A stretch of 64,000 bases of DNA from AP-15 sp963789025. GTDB taxonomy: Bacteria > Pseudomonadota > Alphaproteobacteria > ATCC43930 > CGMCC-115725. The DNA lies in assembly GCA_963789025.1 (NCBI GenBank), contig CAWBIT010000003.1, positions 186,001-250,000 of the forward strand, given 5' to 3'. Shown here piece after piece: positions 18,558 through 27,677 of this stretch (position 1 is its first letter; each line of letters opens with the position of its first letter). The position numbers were made by a program, and so were the translations under genes. Under the pieces are notes generated by a model. It searched no databases, was not told where the DNA came from, and saw only the letters and a list, made by a program, of their open reading frames with translations.

Positions 18558-20279
18558 TCAAGCGAAGCCGAGCGCGATCCGCTGATCGTGCCAGGCAAGC
18601 GGCAGACGGGAGTGCTCGAGGAGCTTCTCTGCCGTCAAATCGCGCGGCTGCCGCCCATCGAGGATCGCCTGGGTTATATCCGGCGCGAGATAGCTGAGGC
18701 GGACGAGCCGTGTGGAATAGGACCGGCCGACCCCTTCCCGCTGCGCGAGTGCGGCAAAGTGGATGCCTTCGCCCTGGGCGAGTGCCGCGTTGAAGCGGCA
18801 CGCCTTGATGAGTAGCCTTATCAATCGCGCATCAGGTTTCGACGCGGCAAACGGATCCGTTCCGTCGATCACCATTCTGATCTCTCGCCCGGCGCGGCGC
18901 AGCCGCACCGGCACGGACAGAATCTCGGTTGCGTCGTCGTTCACGCTTTGCGATGTTGCAGCAGCATCGAGGAGCGCGCTGAGCCGAGGCGGGCGGAGAC
19001 GGATGTCGATCTGGTCGACGCTCACCTCGACCCGTTCGATCAGGCCAGTGAGGACAGCACGCTTGCGTGCCACTGGCAATTCGGGCCAGTGCTTACCGAT
19101 GTCTGCAGCCCGCGCGACAAGCCGCTGCTGCGTTGATGCGTCCGGGAGCCATGCCGAAGTCGATTTGTAGATGCTGCCGGGATCGAGAAGCCATCGGTGC
19201 ACTCGGTCGCTCACGAGTTGTTCGATCTCCGCCGCCGGAACCCGCAGCCCGGCGGAGTTCTCGGTCCGATCTTTCGTGATCAGCGAGCGGGAGACATAGT
19301 AGCGGTAGCGCGTGCCCTTCTTGATGGCATGGCTCGGCGTCATCCGATTGCCGTCGCGATCAAACAGCATGCCAGCGAGGAGGCTCGGCTGCCGAGTTTT
19401 TCCGCCCTCGCGCTGGGCGGCGTTGCCGGCAAGCTGCGTCTGCACGGCATCCCAGAGCGGCTGATCGATAATCGGCTTGTGTTCGCCAAGATGGGATTGC
19501 TGGTTGTGGACGATCTCGCCCCGATAGATGCGGTTTTGCAGCATCAGGTAGAGCGCACCGCGGGCGAATGGCTTGCCACCTGAGATGCGGCCCGCGCCGC
19601 TCGTCCGCAACTTGCTCTGGATGCTCAGGGCCTCCAGCTCGTCTCTCAACCACCGGACAGAGCCGAGTTCGGCATAGCGGCGAAAAATGAAGCGCACGAT
19701 TTCCGCCTCGCTGTCGACGATGACGAGCTTGCGGTCCTGCGCCTGATAGCCGAGCGGCGGCACCCCGCCCATCCACATCCCCTTCTGTTTTGAGGCGGCG
19801 ATCTTGTCGCGGATGCGCTCGCCGATGACCTCGCGCTCGAACTGCGCGAAGGACAACAGAAGATTCAGGGTCAAGCGTCCCATCGAGGTCGTCGTGTTGA
19901 ACTGCTGCGTCACCGAAACAAAGGAGGCGCTCCCCTTGTCGAGGATCTCGACGATCTTGGCAAAATCGGCGAGCGAGCGGGTCAGCCGGTCGATCTTGTA
20001 GACAACCACGGTATCGACTCGCCCCGCGGTGAAGTCGGCGAGCAGCTGCTGCAGAGCCGGCCGATCCATCGTCGCTCCGGAGAACCCGCCGTCATCATAA
20101 GCCGCGCGCAGGCACACCCAACCTTCGTACCGCTGGCTGACGATGAAGGCCTCGCAGGCTTCGCGCTGCGCCTGCAGCGAATTGAACTCCTGTTCGAGCC
20201 CCTCCTCGGACGATTTGCGAGTGTAGATCGCGCAGCGGACGGTTCCGTTCCGCGGCATTGTGGTTCCTGGTTTCTTCAT
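18558..20279 (-). CDS. Large serine recombinase
   Basis: The 573-residue protein has an N-terminal resolvase domain with the nucleophile in YTRKSSEEG (Ser23), then DDGGFSGATMDRPALQQLL and VVYKIDRLTRSLADFAKIVE. It then has a recombinase domain (GMWMGGVPPLGY, RGALYLMLQNRIYRGEIVHN) and a long C-terminal domain with a helix-turn-helix-like end (GVGRSYSTRLVRLSYLAPDI). Such enzymes integrate and excise DNA by a 5'-phosphoserine intermediate. It starts 15 bp after the DUF2924 gene. All catalytic motifs look intact. Confidence 0.9.
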   Translation of the reverse strand: MKKPGTTMPRNGTVRCAIYTRKSSEEGLEQEFNSLQAQREACEAFIVSQRYEGWVCLRAAYDDGGFSGATMDRPALQQLLADFTAGRVDTVVVYKIDRLTRSLADFAKIVEILDKGSASFVSVTQQFNTTTSMGRLTLNLLLSFAQFEREVIGERIRDKIAASKQKGMWMGGVPPLGYQAQDRKLVIVDSEAEIVRFIFRRYAELGSVRWLRDELEALSIQSKLRTSGAGRISGGKPFARGALYLMLQNRIYRGEIVHNQQSHLGEHKPIIDQPLWDAVQTQLAGNAAQREGGKTRQPSLLAGMLFDRDGNRMTPSHAIKKGTRYRYYVSRSLITKDRTENSAGLRVPAAEIEQLVSDRVHRWLLDPGSIYKSTSAWLPDASTQQRLVARAADIGKHWPELPVARKRAVLTGLIERVEVSVDQIDIRLRPPRLSALLDAAATSQSVNDDATEILSVPVRLRRAGREIRMVIDGTDPFAASKPDARLIRLLIKACRFNAALAQGEGIHFAALAQREGVGRSYSTRLVRLSYLAPDITQAILDGRQPRDLTAEKLLEHSRLPLAWHDQRIALGFA

Positions 20280-20294
20280 TCCTGGCCTTGGCGA

Positions 20295-20831
20295 TTAGCA
20301 TGGGCGCGCTTGTTTGCTCAAGCCAAAGAACCGGGGACCCGACCAATGGGCCCCGGTGATCCGCTCGGCAATCACGGTCAGCGATCGATAGCACTGGCCC
20401 TCGTATTCGAACCCGTTCTCGCGGACGAGGACGGTATGGGTGTATCCACGCCATTGCCGCATCAACGTCGCGCCGGTCTTCGGCACTATGCCGGGATCGA
20501 AGGAACGCGCGCCTTTCTCGAACTCTCCCGCCAGAATCCGCAGGCGGCGCTGCAGGGCGCGGCTCGGGCCGCCACGGGCGCTCTGTTGTAGGTGATCGGC
20601 GAGCCCCCTGATGATCAGATCACGACTGAGGCCGAGGGGTGGTCCAGTGTGATGCAATGTCCGCCACGCACGCCGCAGCTCCTCTGTCGACCGATCGACC
20701 AACCCAGCGATTTCGCACTCAGGCCCGGCCAGATCCGGGTTTTGCAGCCGGCGGCCGCCGTTTGCACAGAGACCGAGCGACGCCTCGCCAGAGTGCTGGC
20801 GGGCCGAAGCGTCGTCGACTGGGGTTTTCAT
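20295..20831 (-). CDS. DUF2924-family protein
   Basis: The 178-residue protein carries the DUF2924 core: ELRRAWRTLHHTGPPLGLSR, RGLADHLQQ, then FDPGIVPKTGATLMRQWRGY, THTVLVRENGFEYEGQCYRS and ITGAHWSGPRFFGL. The family is nearly always found beside serine recombinases of rhizobial mobile elements; its role is unknown, perhaps a DNA-binding partner of the recombinase. The ATG overlaps the TGA of the DUF3489 gene (ATGA), showing translational coupling. A longer frame upstream is only a shadow of DUF3489. Confidence 0.8.
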   Translation of the reverse strand: MKTPVDDASARQHSGEASLGLCANGGRRLQNPDLAGPECEIAGLVDRSTEELRRAWRTLHHTGPPLGLSRDLIIRGLADHLQQSARGGPSRALQRRLRILAGEFEKGARSFDPGIVPKTGATLMRQWRGYTHTVLVRENGFEYEGQCYRSLTVIAERITGAHWSGPRFFGLSKQARPC

Positions 20832-21298
20832 GCGCTCGCCAGCTCGGCGATGCGGTACACTCGGCCGCGCTCCTCTTTGGCCGAGGCAAGAGTGAGCCCG
20901 AGCTTTTTCTTCAAGGTTCCCGAGAAGACGCCGCGCACAGTATGGCGCTGCCAGCCGGTCACGCTCGCCACCTCGTCGATCGTTGCCCCCTCGGGCAGAC
21001 GCAGCATCACGATCACCACGTCCTGCTTGGAGGGGGGCTTCGGGTCGGGTTGCGGCTCCGGGTCCGGCAAGACCTCGATTGCCGCCCACAGCTGATCGAG
21101 CAGCGCATCGCGGTCGCCAACCTTCTTTCGCTTTTCGACACCGGGCAGAGCGTTCCACAGCGCCAGCAACCGCTTGGCGCTGAGCCGGGCAGCGCGAAGC
21201 TCCTCGTTCGATGCGACGGCAATCTCGCCGTCATTGACTGTCGCCGGCGCCTTGCGGCACAGCGTGATTCCGTCATTCCCGATAATGTAAATGCGCAT
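20828..21298 (-). CDS. DUF3489-family protein
   Basis: The 156-residue protein has an N-terminal strand part (MRIYIIGNDGITLCRKAP), a basic helix (SAKRLLALWNALPGVEKRKK) and a Pro-rich linker. Its C-terminal winged-helix-like module reads EGATIDEVASVTGWQRHTVR and GTLKKKLGLTLASAKEERGR. That module resembles small DNA-binding domains, so a regulator or accessory factor of the recombinase is plausible. It is the first gene of the three-gene operon. Confidence 0.8.
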   Translation of the reverse strand: MRIYIIGNDGITLCRKAPATVNDGEIAVASNEELRAARLSAKRLLALWNALPGVEKRKKVGDRDALLDQLWAAIEVLPDPEPQPDPKPPSKQDVVIVMLRLPEGATIDEVASVTGWQRHTVRGVFSGTLKKKLGLTLASAKEERGRVYRIAELASA

Positions 21299-21425
21299 GG
21301 TGGGTGCTCCTGATCAACCCGGCGGCGGCGCCACCGGTGACCCCACTCACGCTCTCTTCGCCGACCAAAGCCAGTCTATTCCCGATAATGTTGCGGCGTT
21401 GTTGGGCCGGATCCGAGCGTCGAAT
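21299..21425 (-). promoter_or_regulatory. Conserved leader of the DUF3489 element, copy B
   Basis: The region upstream of DUF3489 is nearly the same as in copy C over the block from CCCACTCACGCTCTCTTCGC to the run ending GGCCGGATCCGAGC, and related in copy A. It must hold the operon promoter; no -35/-10 pair is clear enough to name. Confidence 0.5.
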
Positions 21426-21866
21426 TGCTCGGCCGAGAGACCGCACGATCTGCGGTAGGTTGTTCGCCGCGCGGCAGGTCTGAAAGCTTCAACTCTGCAT
21501 TTCTAACTCGTTGTCATGCGGCCGGCGGGTGATGGATAGCTAGGTCGCTCGCTCGGGTTCGCGGGGTGGCGGGTCCGCTTATTGAGGTTTGACCTGCCAC
21601 GCCGCTGACCGCCGGCACAGCCGGAAATGACCCAAAGCTGTCCTCCGCTGTCCTCGATCTGAATAGCTTAGGAGGGTGGTTTTCGGTCCTTCCCCCGATC
21701 CGAGTTGTGAGCGAAATCGGCCGGGCTATACGTTAAAAGAAAGGCTCCGGCTGTCGCACGATCCGGATCCACCTCACTGTACAACCCGTGTTAAGCTATG
21801 AAGAGGCAACCCATGGCGGCCTGATGGCTTACAGCCCCGCGGAATCCCGATTATCAAGAGGCTGAA
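21426..21866. other. Intergenic, no gene
   Basis: The first ~170 bp still resemble copy C of the element. The rest, up to the ribosome binding site AGAGG before 21867, shows no frame or structure that I can support. Confidence 0.4.
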
Positions 21867-22340
21867 ATGGCATACGAAAGGCTCGACGAAGCACTTCGCC
21901 AGCTGAAAACAGATCGCGAGCGTGAGGAGGCGACCGAAAAGCAACAAAAAAGGGCGGGCGAAGAAGCCAGGATGCGGTTCGCGCAAATTAAGACCGCGGT
22001 GATCGGGCCGATTTTCAATGAGATCGTCGCGCACTTAGTGGCCGAAGGTTTCTTCGGGGAAATGGTGGACGAACAAAGCGATGCCTCTGACCCAATTTCC
22101 CTCAATGTGAACTTATCGGAAGATGAAGGATTCAGCCGACAAGGCACCTTCCAAGTACGATTTGATCTCGATAAATATAGATGCGAATTTGGCAAATCAA
22201 CGATGGCAAAAGCATCGTCAACTAACCAAATAGTTTTCGATGATGAATGTCATAGCTTCGACGAAATGACGATGGAGCTGGTTCGCGAAAAAGCCGAACA
22301 GTTTGTGCTCGATTTGATTGCCGGAAAGCTTTTCCATTAG
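21867..22340 (+). CDS. Hypothetical protein with N-terminal coiled coil
   Basis: The 157-residue protein opens with a charged helix (LDEALRQLKTDREREEATEK and on to about residue 40) that looks like a coiled coil. A mixed domain with LNVNLSEDEGF and FQVRFDLDKYRCEFG and a final helix follow. A+T content is visibly higher than in neighbouring genes, hinting at transfer with the adjacent element. AGAGG precedes the ATG. I do not recognise the family. It lies directly behind element copy B. Confidence 0.65.
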   Translation: MAYERLDEALRQLKTDREREEATEKQQKRAGEEARMRFAQIKTAVIGPIFNEIVAHLVAEGFFGEMVDEQSDASDPISLNVNLSEDEGFSRQGTFQVRFDLDKYRCEFGKSTMAKASSTNQIVFDDECHSFDEMTMELVREKAEQFVLDLIAGKLFH

Positions 22341-22865
22341 TAGAGGAGCACACTTGGTGACAAGAGTTCCCGCCGTTGACGGGATCAGGCGCGATCACAA
22401 GCTCCGACGTACCAGACCGCATCACTGACGATCTCGGTCGAAAAATGACAGCCAGAGTAGCAAGAGGGGGTGGGGTTTCCTCATGCCAGCCGATTACCCG
22501 CCCCCGGTCCGCCGTCGACAAACTCGGCCTGGCATCAACAACTCTACGGCACCCGCACCGCAGCTGATTACGATCGCGGTAGGCGACACGTCACCTGGAG
22601 CAATGACGATGGCAGTCCACCCGTTGGTGGTGTTCTGGTCAGCTCACCCCGGACTGCAACAAAAGATAGATCAGGCTACGCGCAGAGCTGGTGCACCTAG
22701 AAGTCAAACTGCGTAAGATTGCACGGGTTCGTTCTTGACTTTTCGGCGTCAGCGGCGGCGCCCTTCTCCTGATCCAATACAAGAATGCCGACTGTTAAGT
22801 GTTCCTGAAGTAATCCGGCCGAATCTCGCGAAAGCGATTGGGCCTGTCCCATGCCGCCGCTCTGC
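22341..22865. other. Gene-free stretch
   Basis: About 520 bp between the coiled-coil gene and the zinc-finger gene. The frames present are short and of random composition; no RNA or repeat was recognised. Confidence 0.4.
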
Positions 22866-23180
22866 TCAGGCTGCGTTATGGTCAGCAAAGAAACTGTCCG
22901 GCGGGTCGGCATCGAACGCTGTCAATCGAGGATCGAAGCGGAAGCGCGTCGCGCAGTAGGGACAAAGGATCGTGTCCGCTTGGCCCATATTGATATAGAG
23001 GTGCGGATGGTCTTGCGGAGGCGATATGCCAATGCACTTGAATTCGCTCACACCGATGCGGATTTCCGGGACGCCGCGGTCGTTCCTGAACTTGGCTAGC
23101 CGCTGCCCGACACCGATTGAGGCCGTTGTGATTGGTGGGGATCTTGACAGTCCACGGGTCGGGTTGGTTTCGATGAACAT
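22866..23180 (-). CDS. CHCC-type zinc-finger protein
   Basis: The 104-residue protein ends in the zf-CHCC pattern: EFKCIGISPPQDHPHLYINM followed by CPYCATRFRFDP, giving the Cys-His-Cys-Cys ligands of the small domain also found in the NDUFS6 subunit of complex I. The preceding strand (GVPEIRIGVS) is typical. ATG at 23180 is chosen because GAGGACAAC lies right before it. It is probably a small zinc-binding redox or assembly protein. A decayed copy of the finger's end lies at 26150-26232. Confidence 0.75.
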   Translation of the reverse strand: MFIETNPTRGLSRSPPITTASIGVGQRLAKFRNDRGVPEIRIGVSEFKCIGISPPQDHPHLYINMGQADTILCPYCATRFRFDPRLTAFDADPPDSFFADHNAA

Positions 23181-23538
23181 GTTGTCCTCATTGTCAGTTG
23201 TCGCCCGAAGCCTCCCGGCGAAGAAGGTATGTGGCTCGGCGGCCTTGAAACGTCTTCTGCATCTCAACCTTCTGGATCGCCCGCTACCGGCCGAGGCGCC
23301 GGGAGAATTCGAAGAACGAGGCCGCCAGATCCTTGCGCGCCTAGCTGATGGCGAGCGCGGCGATGAACGGGGCGGGGGGGGCCGCTATCGTTCCCGCGTT
23401 CCCTACGATCAGACGCTCCAGCGCCTACCGTTACCGATGGATGGATGGTGGTGGCAACATCTGAAGCACATTCGCCAGCTCCAGTTAGCGGCGCTCCATG
23501 CGCGATTGGGACCGATGGGCACCGGGGAACAAACTGGT
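23181..23538. other. Gene-free stretch
   Basis: No convincing frame was found on either strand. Overlapping frames are G+C-rich shadows without domain features. Confidence 0.35.
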
Positions 23539-23772
23539 TCACGGATAGCGTAGCTGGTAGCGGCTTTGATAATCAGGGAAGCGATCCTGCATCGCCTTTT
23601 CGGTCGCAAGACCCTTTGCATAGGCCCTGCTCAGATCGTCGCTGCCCTCGGCACTGGCTTCTCTGTGATCTTCCCAAGCCTGATGATAGGTATCGATCAA
23701 AGCATCGTCTCCGAGCGCCGAAATACTTTTGGCGAATTGATCAACGGCGTGCTGTTGTGTGGCAGTAAGCAT
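23539..23772 (-). CDS. Small hypothetical protein (77 aa)
   Basis: A hydrophilic, mostly helical protein (ATQQHAVDQFAKSISALGDD, then ALIDTYHQAWEDHREAS and YAKGLATEKAMQDRFPDYQS). Its composition is natural and lacks the Arg/Pro excess of shadow frames. The ribosome binding site is weak. It follows the CHCC gene's strand and precedes the groESL terminator. Function unknown. Confidence 0.55.
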   Translation of the reverse strand: MLTATQQHAVDQFAKSISALGDDALIDTYHQAWEDHREASAEGSDDLSRAYAKGLATEKAMQDRFPDYQSRYQLRYP

Positions 23773-23879
23773 TTTGAGAGTCTTTCATTAGGTGATAATG
23801 TCACTGAAGTTTGTCGAGTTTGAAGTTCAATCCGAAAATCGTCCCTACTGAGGGATCGACCTAGAAAGTGGGCAGGGCC

Positions 23880-23912
23880 CATCGCCTCTCCCGTCTTCGA
23901 GGAGAGGCGATG
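23880..23912 (-). terminator. Hairpin downstream of groEL
   Basis: ATCGCCTCTCC and GGAGAGGCGAT form an 11-bp stem (12 with the flanking C-G pair) around a 9-nt loop, 22 bp after the groEL stop. A T-run is lacking, so it may act as a weak terminator or as 3'-end protection. Confidence 0.6.
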
Positions 23913-23933
23913 CCCTTTCCACGCCAGTGGAGT

Positions 23934-25580
23934 TTAATAATCCATGCCGCCCATGCCCCCCATGCCACCACCGGCAGGCATTCCAGCCGCGCCCTTAGGT
24001 TCCGGCCTGTCGGCTACCATCGCCTCGGTGGTGATCAACAGTCCCGCGACCGAGCCGGCATCCTGCAGCGCTACCCGCACGACCTTGGTCGGATCGATAA
24101 TCCCGGCCTTCACCATGTCCTTGTACTCGCCCGACTGTGCGTCAAACCCGAAATTCGGGTCGTTCTTGTCGGTTAGCTTGCCGACCACGATTGAGCCCTC
24201 GACCCCGGAGTTCTCGGCGATCTGCCGCACCGGCGACTGGATGGCCTTGCGGACGATCTCGATGCCGACTTTCTGGTCGTTGTTCGCGGCATTTAGGCCG
24301 GGCAGAACCTTGCTCGCAAAAAGCAGCGCAACACCGCCACCGGCCACGATTCCTTCCTCGACCGCAGCCTTGGTCGCGTGCATGGCGTCGTCGACGCGGT
24401 CCTTGCGCTCCTTCACCTCGACCTCGGTGCTGCCGCCGACCCGGATGATCGCAACACCGCCGGCAAGCTTGGCCAGACGCTCCTGCAGCTTCTCGCGGTC
24501 GTAATCCGAGGTCGTTTCCTCGATCTGCGCCTTGAGCTGGGTGATACGGGCGGCGATGTCGTCCTTCTTACCGGCGCCGTCGATGATTGTCGTATTCTCC
24601 TTCTCGATCCGCACGCGCTTGGCGCGGCCCAGCATGTCGAGGGTCACGTTTTCGAGTTTGATGCCGAGGTCTTCCGAGATCACCTGACCCCCGGTCAGGG
24701 CGGCGATGTCCTCGAGCATGGCCTTGCGCCGATCGCCAAAGCCCGGCGCCTTTACCGCGGCCACCTTGAGGCCGCCGCGCAGCTTGTTGACGACGAGGGT
24801 GGCAAGCGCCTCGCCTTCGATATCCTCGGCGACGATCAACAGCGGCCGGGCACTCTGCACGACGGCTTCGAGGATCGGCAGCAGAGATTGCAGACTGGAC
24901 AGCTTCTTCTCGTGCAAGAGGATGTACGGATCTTCGAGCTCAGCGACCATCTTCTCCGCATTGGTGATGAAATACGGGCTCAGATAGCCGCGGTCGAACT
25001 GCATCCCCTCGACGACGTCGAGCTCGGTTTCGAGCGATTTCGCTTCCTCGACGGTGATGACACCCTCGTTGCCGACCTTCTTCATGGCCTCGGCGAGCAT
25101 CCGGCCGATCTCGGTGTCGCCATTTGCTGAGATGGTTCCGACCTGTGCGATCTCGTCGTTGGTCGACACCTTCTTCGAGCGTTTTTGGACGTCCTTGACG
25201 ACCGCGTCGACCGCCATATCGACACCGCGCTTCAGATCCATCGGGTTCATCCCTGCGGCCACCGCCTTGACACCCTCGCGCACCATCGCATGGGCGAGAA
25301 TGGTCGCGGTCGTCGTCCCGTCGCCGGCGACCGTGCTCGTCTTGCTGGCCACCTCGCGCACCATTTGCGCGCCCATGTTCTCGAATTTGTCCCTGAGCTC
25401 GATTTCCTTGGCGACGGTGACACCGTCCTTGGTGATCCGCGGCGCGCCGTAGCTCTTGTCGAGGATCACGTTGCGGCCCTTGGGCCCTAAGGTCACCCTG
25501 ACGGCATTGGTGAGTATGTCGATGCCGTGAAGCATCCGTTCGCGGGCATCGGTGCCGAGGCGAATATCTTTAGCAGCCAT
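23934..25580 (-). CDS. groL: Chaperonin GroEL (60 kDa)
   Basis: The 548-residue protein has normal GroEL length and landmarks: VRVTLGPKGRNVILDKSYGA, GDGTTTATILAHAMV with the ATP-site aspartate, KAPGFGDRRKAMLEDIAALT and a GGM-rich tail (GMGGMGGMDY). With GroES it folds proteins in the cytoplasm in an ATP-driven double-ring cage. The ATG at 25580 is preceded by GGAGAGC; the frame open to 25631 would run almost to the end of groS. It is the second gene of groESL under CIRCE control. The tail and some positions differ from housekeeping GroEL copies, and rhizobia often have several groESL operons, so this may be an additional one. Confidence 0.97.
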   Translation of the reverse strand: MAAKDIRLGTDARERMLHGIDILTNAVRVTLGPKGRNVILDKSYGAPRITKDGVTVAKEIELRDKFENMGAQMVREVASKTSTVAGDGTTTATILAHAMVREGVKAVAAGMNPMDLKRGVDMAVDAVVKDVQKRSKKVSTNDEIAQVGTISANGDTEIGRMLAEAMKKVGNEGVITVEEAKSLETELDVVEGMQFDRGYLSPYFITNAEKMVAELEDPYILLHEKKLSSLQSLLPILEAVVQSARPLLIVAEDIEGEALATLVVNKLRGGLKVAAVKAPGFGDRRKAMLEDIAALTGGQVISEDLGIKLENVTLDMLGRAKRVRIEKENTTIIDGAGKKDDIAARITQLKAQIEETTSDYDREKLQERLAKLAGGVAIIRVGGSTEVEVKERKDRVDDAMHATKAAVEEGIVAGGGVALLFASKVLPGLNAANNDQKVGIEIVRKAIQSPVRQIAENSGVEGSIVVGKLTDKNDPNFGFDAQSGEYKDMVKAGIIDPTKVVRVALQDAGSVAGLLITTEAMVADRPEPKGAAGMPAGGGMGGMGGMDY

Positions 25581-25596
25581 GTTTGCTCTCCACTGG

Positions 25597-25911
25597 TTAA
25601 GCAGCTTTCGTATTCGCGGCAGCGTGATCAACCACGCCCATGATGTCGGATTCCTTCATGATCATGAGGTCCTCGCCATCGAGCTTGACCTCGGTGCCGG
25701 ACCACTTGCCGAATAGCACGCGGTCGCCCGTCTTGACGTCCAGCGGGTGCAGCTTGCCGTCCTCGCTGCGCGCGCCGGGGCCGACGGCGACGACTTCGCC
25801 TTCCATTGGCTTTTCCTGCGCTGTGTCAGGGATGAAGATGCCGCCAGCGGTTTTCGCCTCCGGCTCGACACGGCGAATCAGAACGCGGTCCTGCAATGGG
25901 CGCAGTTTCAT
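25597..25911 (-). CDS. groS: Co-chaperonin GroES (10 kDa)
   Basis: The 104-residue protein begins MKLRPLQDRVLIRRVEPEAK and has the mobile-loop region TAGGIFIPDTAQEKP that contacts GroEL, then GEVVAVGPGARSEDGKLHPL. The family is 95-105 residues. It caps the GroEL ring. ATG at 25911 fits the conserved N-terminus and is preceded by AAGGAGGCC. It lies 16 bp before groEL. A CIRCE element upstream indicates HrcA repression relieved on heat shock. Confidence 0.97.
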   Translation of the reverse strand: MKLRPLQDRVLIRRVEPEAKTAGGIFIPDTAQEKPMEGEVVAVGPGARSEDGKLHPLDVKTGDRVLFGKWSGTEVKLDGEDLMIMKESDIMGVVDHAAANTKAA

Positions 25912-25946
25912 TGATGGCCTCCTTGGACCAGGATTTAATGAGGGCC

Positions 25947-25973
25947 TTGGCACTCTCGGATGGAGAGTGACAA
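25947..25973 (-). promoter_or_regulatory. CIRCE element (HrcA operator)
   Basis: TTGGCACTC, nine bases, then GAGTGACAA matches the CIRCE consensus TTAGCACTC-N9-GAGTGCTAA. It lies 36 bp before groS, the standard position for HrcA control of groESL. Confidence 0.9.
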
Positions 25974-26149
25974 CGCGCATATCAGCACATTGGGTGGCTG
26001 GTTCTCCAATACAACCAAAAAATCACTCTGAGCTTCATAAGTTTTTCGCAAAGCGACGAGATAGCCTCAGAGGCCGTATTAAATCAATCGGTCAAATAGA
26101 TCTTACGATCAATTCAGAAAACCTCGTCCGACTGATGGCATAACGACGA

Positions 26150-26232
26150 GTTAATCGTGGAGGTCGGCGGTGTCGATCGAGGATCGAAGCCAAACACGGC
26201 CCGCAGTAGGGACAAGGAACCTCCGCCTCCCG
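26150..26232 (-). pseudogene. CHCC zinc-finger fragment
   Basis: On the minus strand the codons read VPCPYCGPCLASILDR, and the DNA (CGAGGATCGAAGC.. CAGTAGGGACAA) parallels the end of the CHCC gene at 22920-22970. Only the CPYC part and a few codons remain. It is a small decayed duplicate. Confidence 0.45.
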
Positions 26233-26547
26233 AAGTATCGAAATTCGACACGTGTTTGGGACAACCTTCAGTCACATAATCGCTCCCGGCGCTCGACCCG
26301 GAAACTGATGGGGGATCAGCGGCCGGAGCTGACGCGGTTCCGCCATTCTGGCTCCTGAAGGCGATTTTTTCCTAAAGCGGGGGTCCTTGTGAGCGATCAG
26401 CTCCCCTGACCGCCGGCCTTGGCAGCCGCCGTAGCGGCAACCGCGATTGTCGCATTCTTAGTGGTCGTGGCGGCAAATCATCGAAGTCTCGGTTCGCGCG
26501 CACCTTCTCCCTTAGAGACCATCGCGCTGGACGGTAAGCCTCGGAAT
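26233..26547. other. Gene-free stretch
   Basis: Nothing coding is supported. A plus frame with an Ala-rich hydrophobic start at 26419 runs antisense into the DUF2076 gene and is rejected. Confidence 0.35.
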
Positions 26548-27269
26548 CTATTCAGTGCTCTTACCGGCCGGCATCACCTTATCATCGGACTTGCCGTCAC
26601 TCTGAACCCGGCTGATCCCGTATTTGTGGTCTGAGGTGGATCCGGCGGCCGAGGCACCTGTCTCGACCCCGTAGCGCTTACTCAGAAAGGTCTCTGCGAG
26701 GCCGGGCAGTGCCGCCTGATTACCGATTATGATGGCGGCGTCGTGTTGTCCGAACATCGACTGAATGCCCTCGAAGACCAGCGCCCCGCCGACGACGCCG
26801 GTCGCGGTCATCGCTGCGGAGCGCAGAAACCCGTCGCCCCCCGTCAATCCGGCGCCAGGAGCGAGAGGTGGCGCGTCGGCGGGCTTGGGAACAGAACTCG
26901 GTTGCTGCATCGGCGTGATCGGAGGGGGGCCGGTCGCCAGGCCACCTGGCGGCACATTGTTTTGCCGGACGTCACGAGAAGGTTCACGAACACTGCGCCG
27001 AGGAAGCTCGGACCGCCGAGGAAGCTTGGAGCGGCAGATGAATTGAGCTTTGGCTCGGTTAGCTGCGTCTCCAAATCAGTGATCCTCCGCTGCGCATTGT
27101 GCAGGCTCAGATCCTGGATCAGCACGGTTTGCACCAGATAATAGGGCGCACCGTGCCGCTCGGCGGTCGCCTGGCGGATCAGAGCCTCGGCCTCTGAATC
27201 CTTTTGCCCCTCGGTCTTGTTCAGACGATCGAGAAGGATCGTAGTCAGGTCTTTTTCCTGGGGTGTCAT
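26548..27269 (-). pseudogene. DUF2076-family protein, frameshifted
   Basis: The first frame carries the family start, MTPQEKDLTTILLDRLNKTE, with RHGAPYYLVQTVLIQDLSLH and APSFLGGPSFLGAVFVN. At about 26960 the frame changes, and the second frame continues with a Pro-rich linker, then MTATGVVGGALVFEGIQSMF and the acidic C-terminal part. DUF2076 proteins are periplasmic or membrane-linked ABC-associated proteins of unknown role. One indel, possibly a sequencing error, separates the parts. Confidence 0.7.
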
Positions 27270-27677
27270 GAAAGGCCTTTCGACTAGGGACACCGGCGTG
27301 CCCGAGCGGAAGCTTGATGTTCGTTGCCGTCACCTTTCTGGCGACTGCAACGCGAGATGGTCCAGGGGGATCGGTGGAATTTGCTTTATAGCGTCCCCGC
27401 GCCCGGCACGAGCCATGGATGATGCGGCCGCTCGAGTGATGTCAACACCGGGCTGTCTTGATCAGGACTTGCGGAGACCAACCGGCTCCCGCTCGCGCGA
27501 AGATCATTCTTGATCTCTGGCTGATGAGCGTCGGCCCATCTCCTGAAGCCCTTGGCACAGCTATATTTCAGGGAAATATACATCGGACAGTCCTTTTCGA
27601 ATTATCGCTAACAGCCCAACTCGTGAAGCCGGTCACGACAGCTATCTCCCAGGAATATGTAGACCAAAATCGTCTTT
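27270..27677. other. Gene-free stretch
   Basis: About 400 bp with no supported gene. The sequence becomes A+T-richer from 27560 on. Confidence 0.35.

Larger units (their letters stand above)
18261..21595 (-). mobile_element. Recombinase element copy B (DUF3489-DUF2924-serine recombinase)
   Basis: Three tightly packed minus-strand genes, a conserved leader and a tRNA-3'-like border match copy C (57208-60545) throughout. Similarity continues past the leader to about 21590, where both copies share TCCGCTT.TTGAGGTT before diverging. Copy A at 1713-2745 is a decayed relative. The outer limits are estimates. Confidence 0.55.

Noticed and set aside
17450..18598. Long minus-strand frame with LLEGAGFEPSVP-type sequence
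   Set aside because: This and the related frames at 17929-18492 and 56793-57393 (SNPRS, IRTLGP) are antisense readings of the tRNA-3'-like repeat, a known source of false proteins, and overlap the tetR gene.
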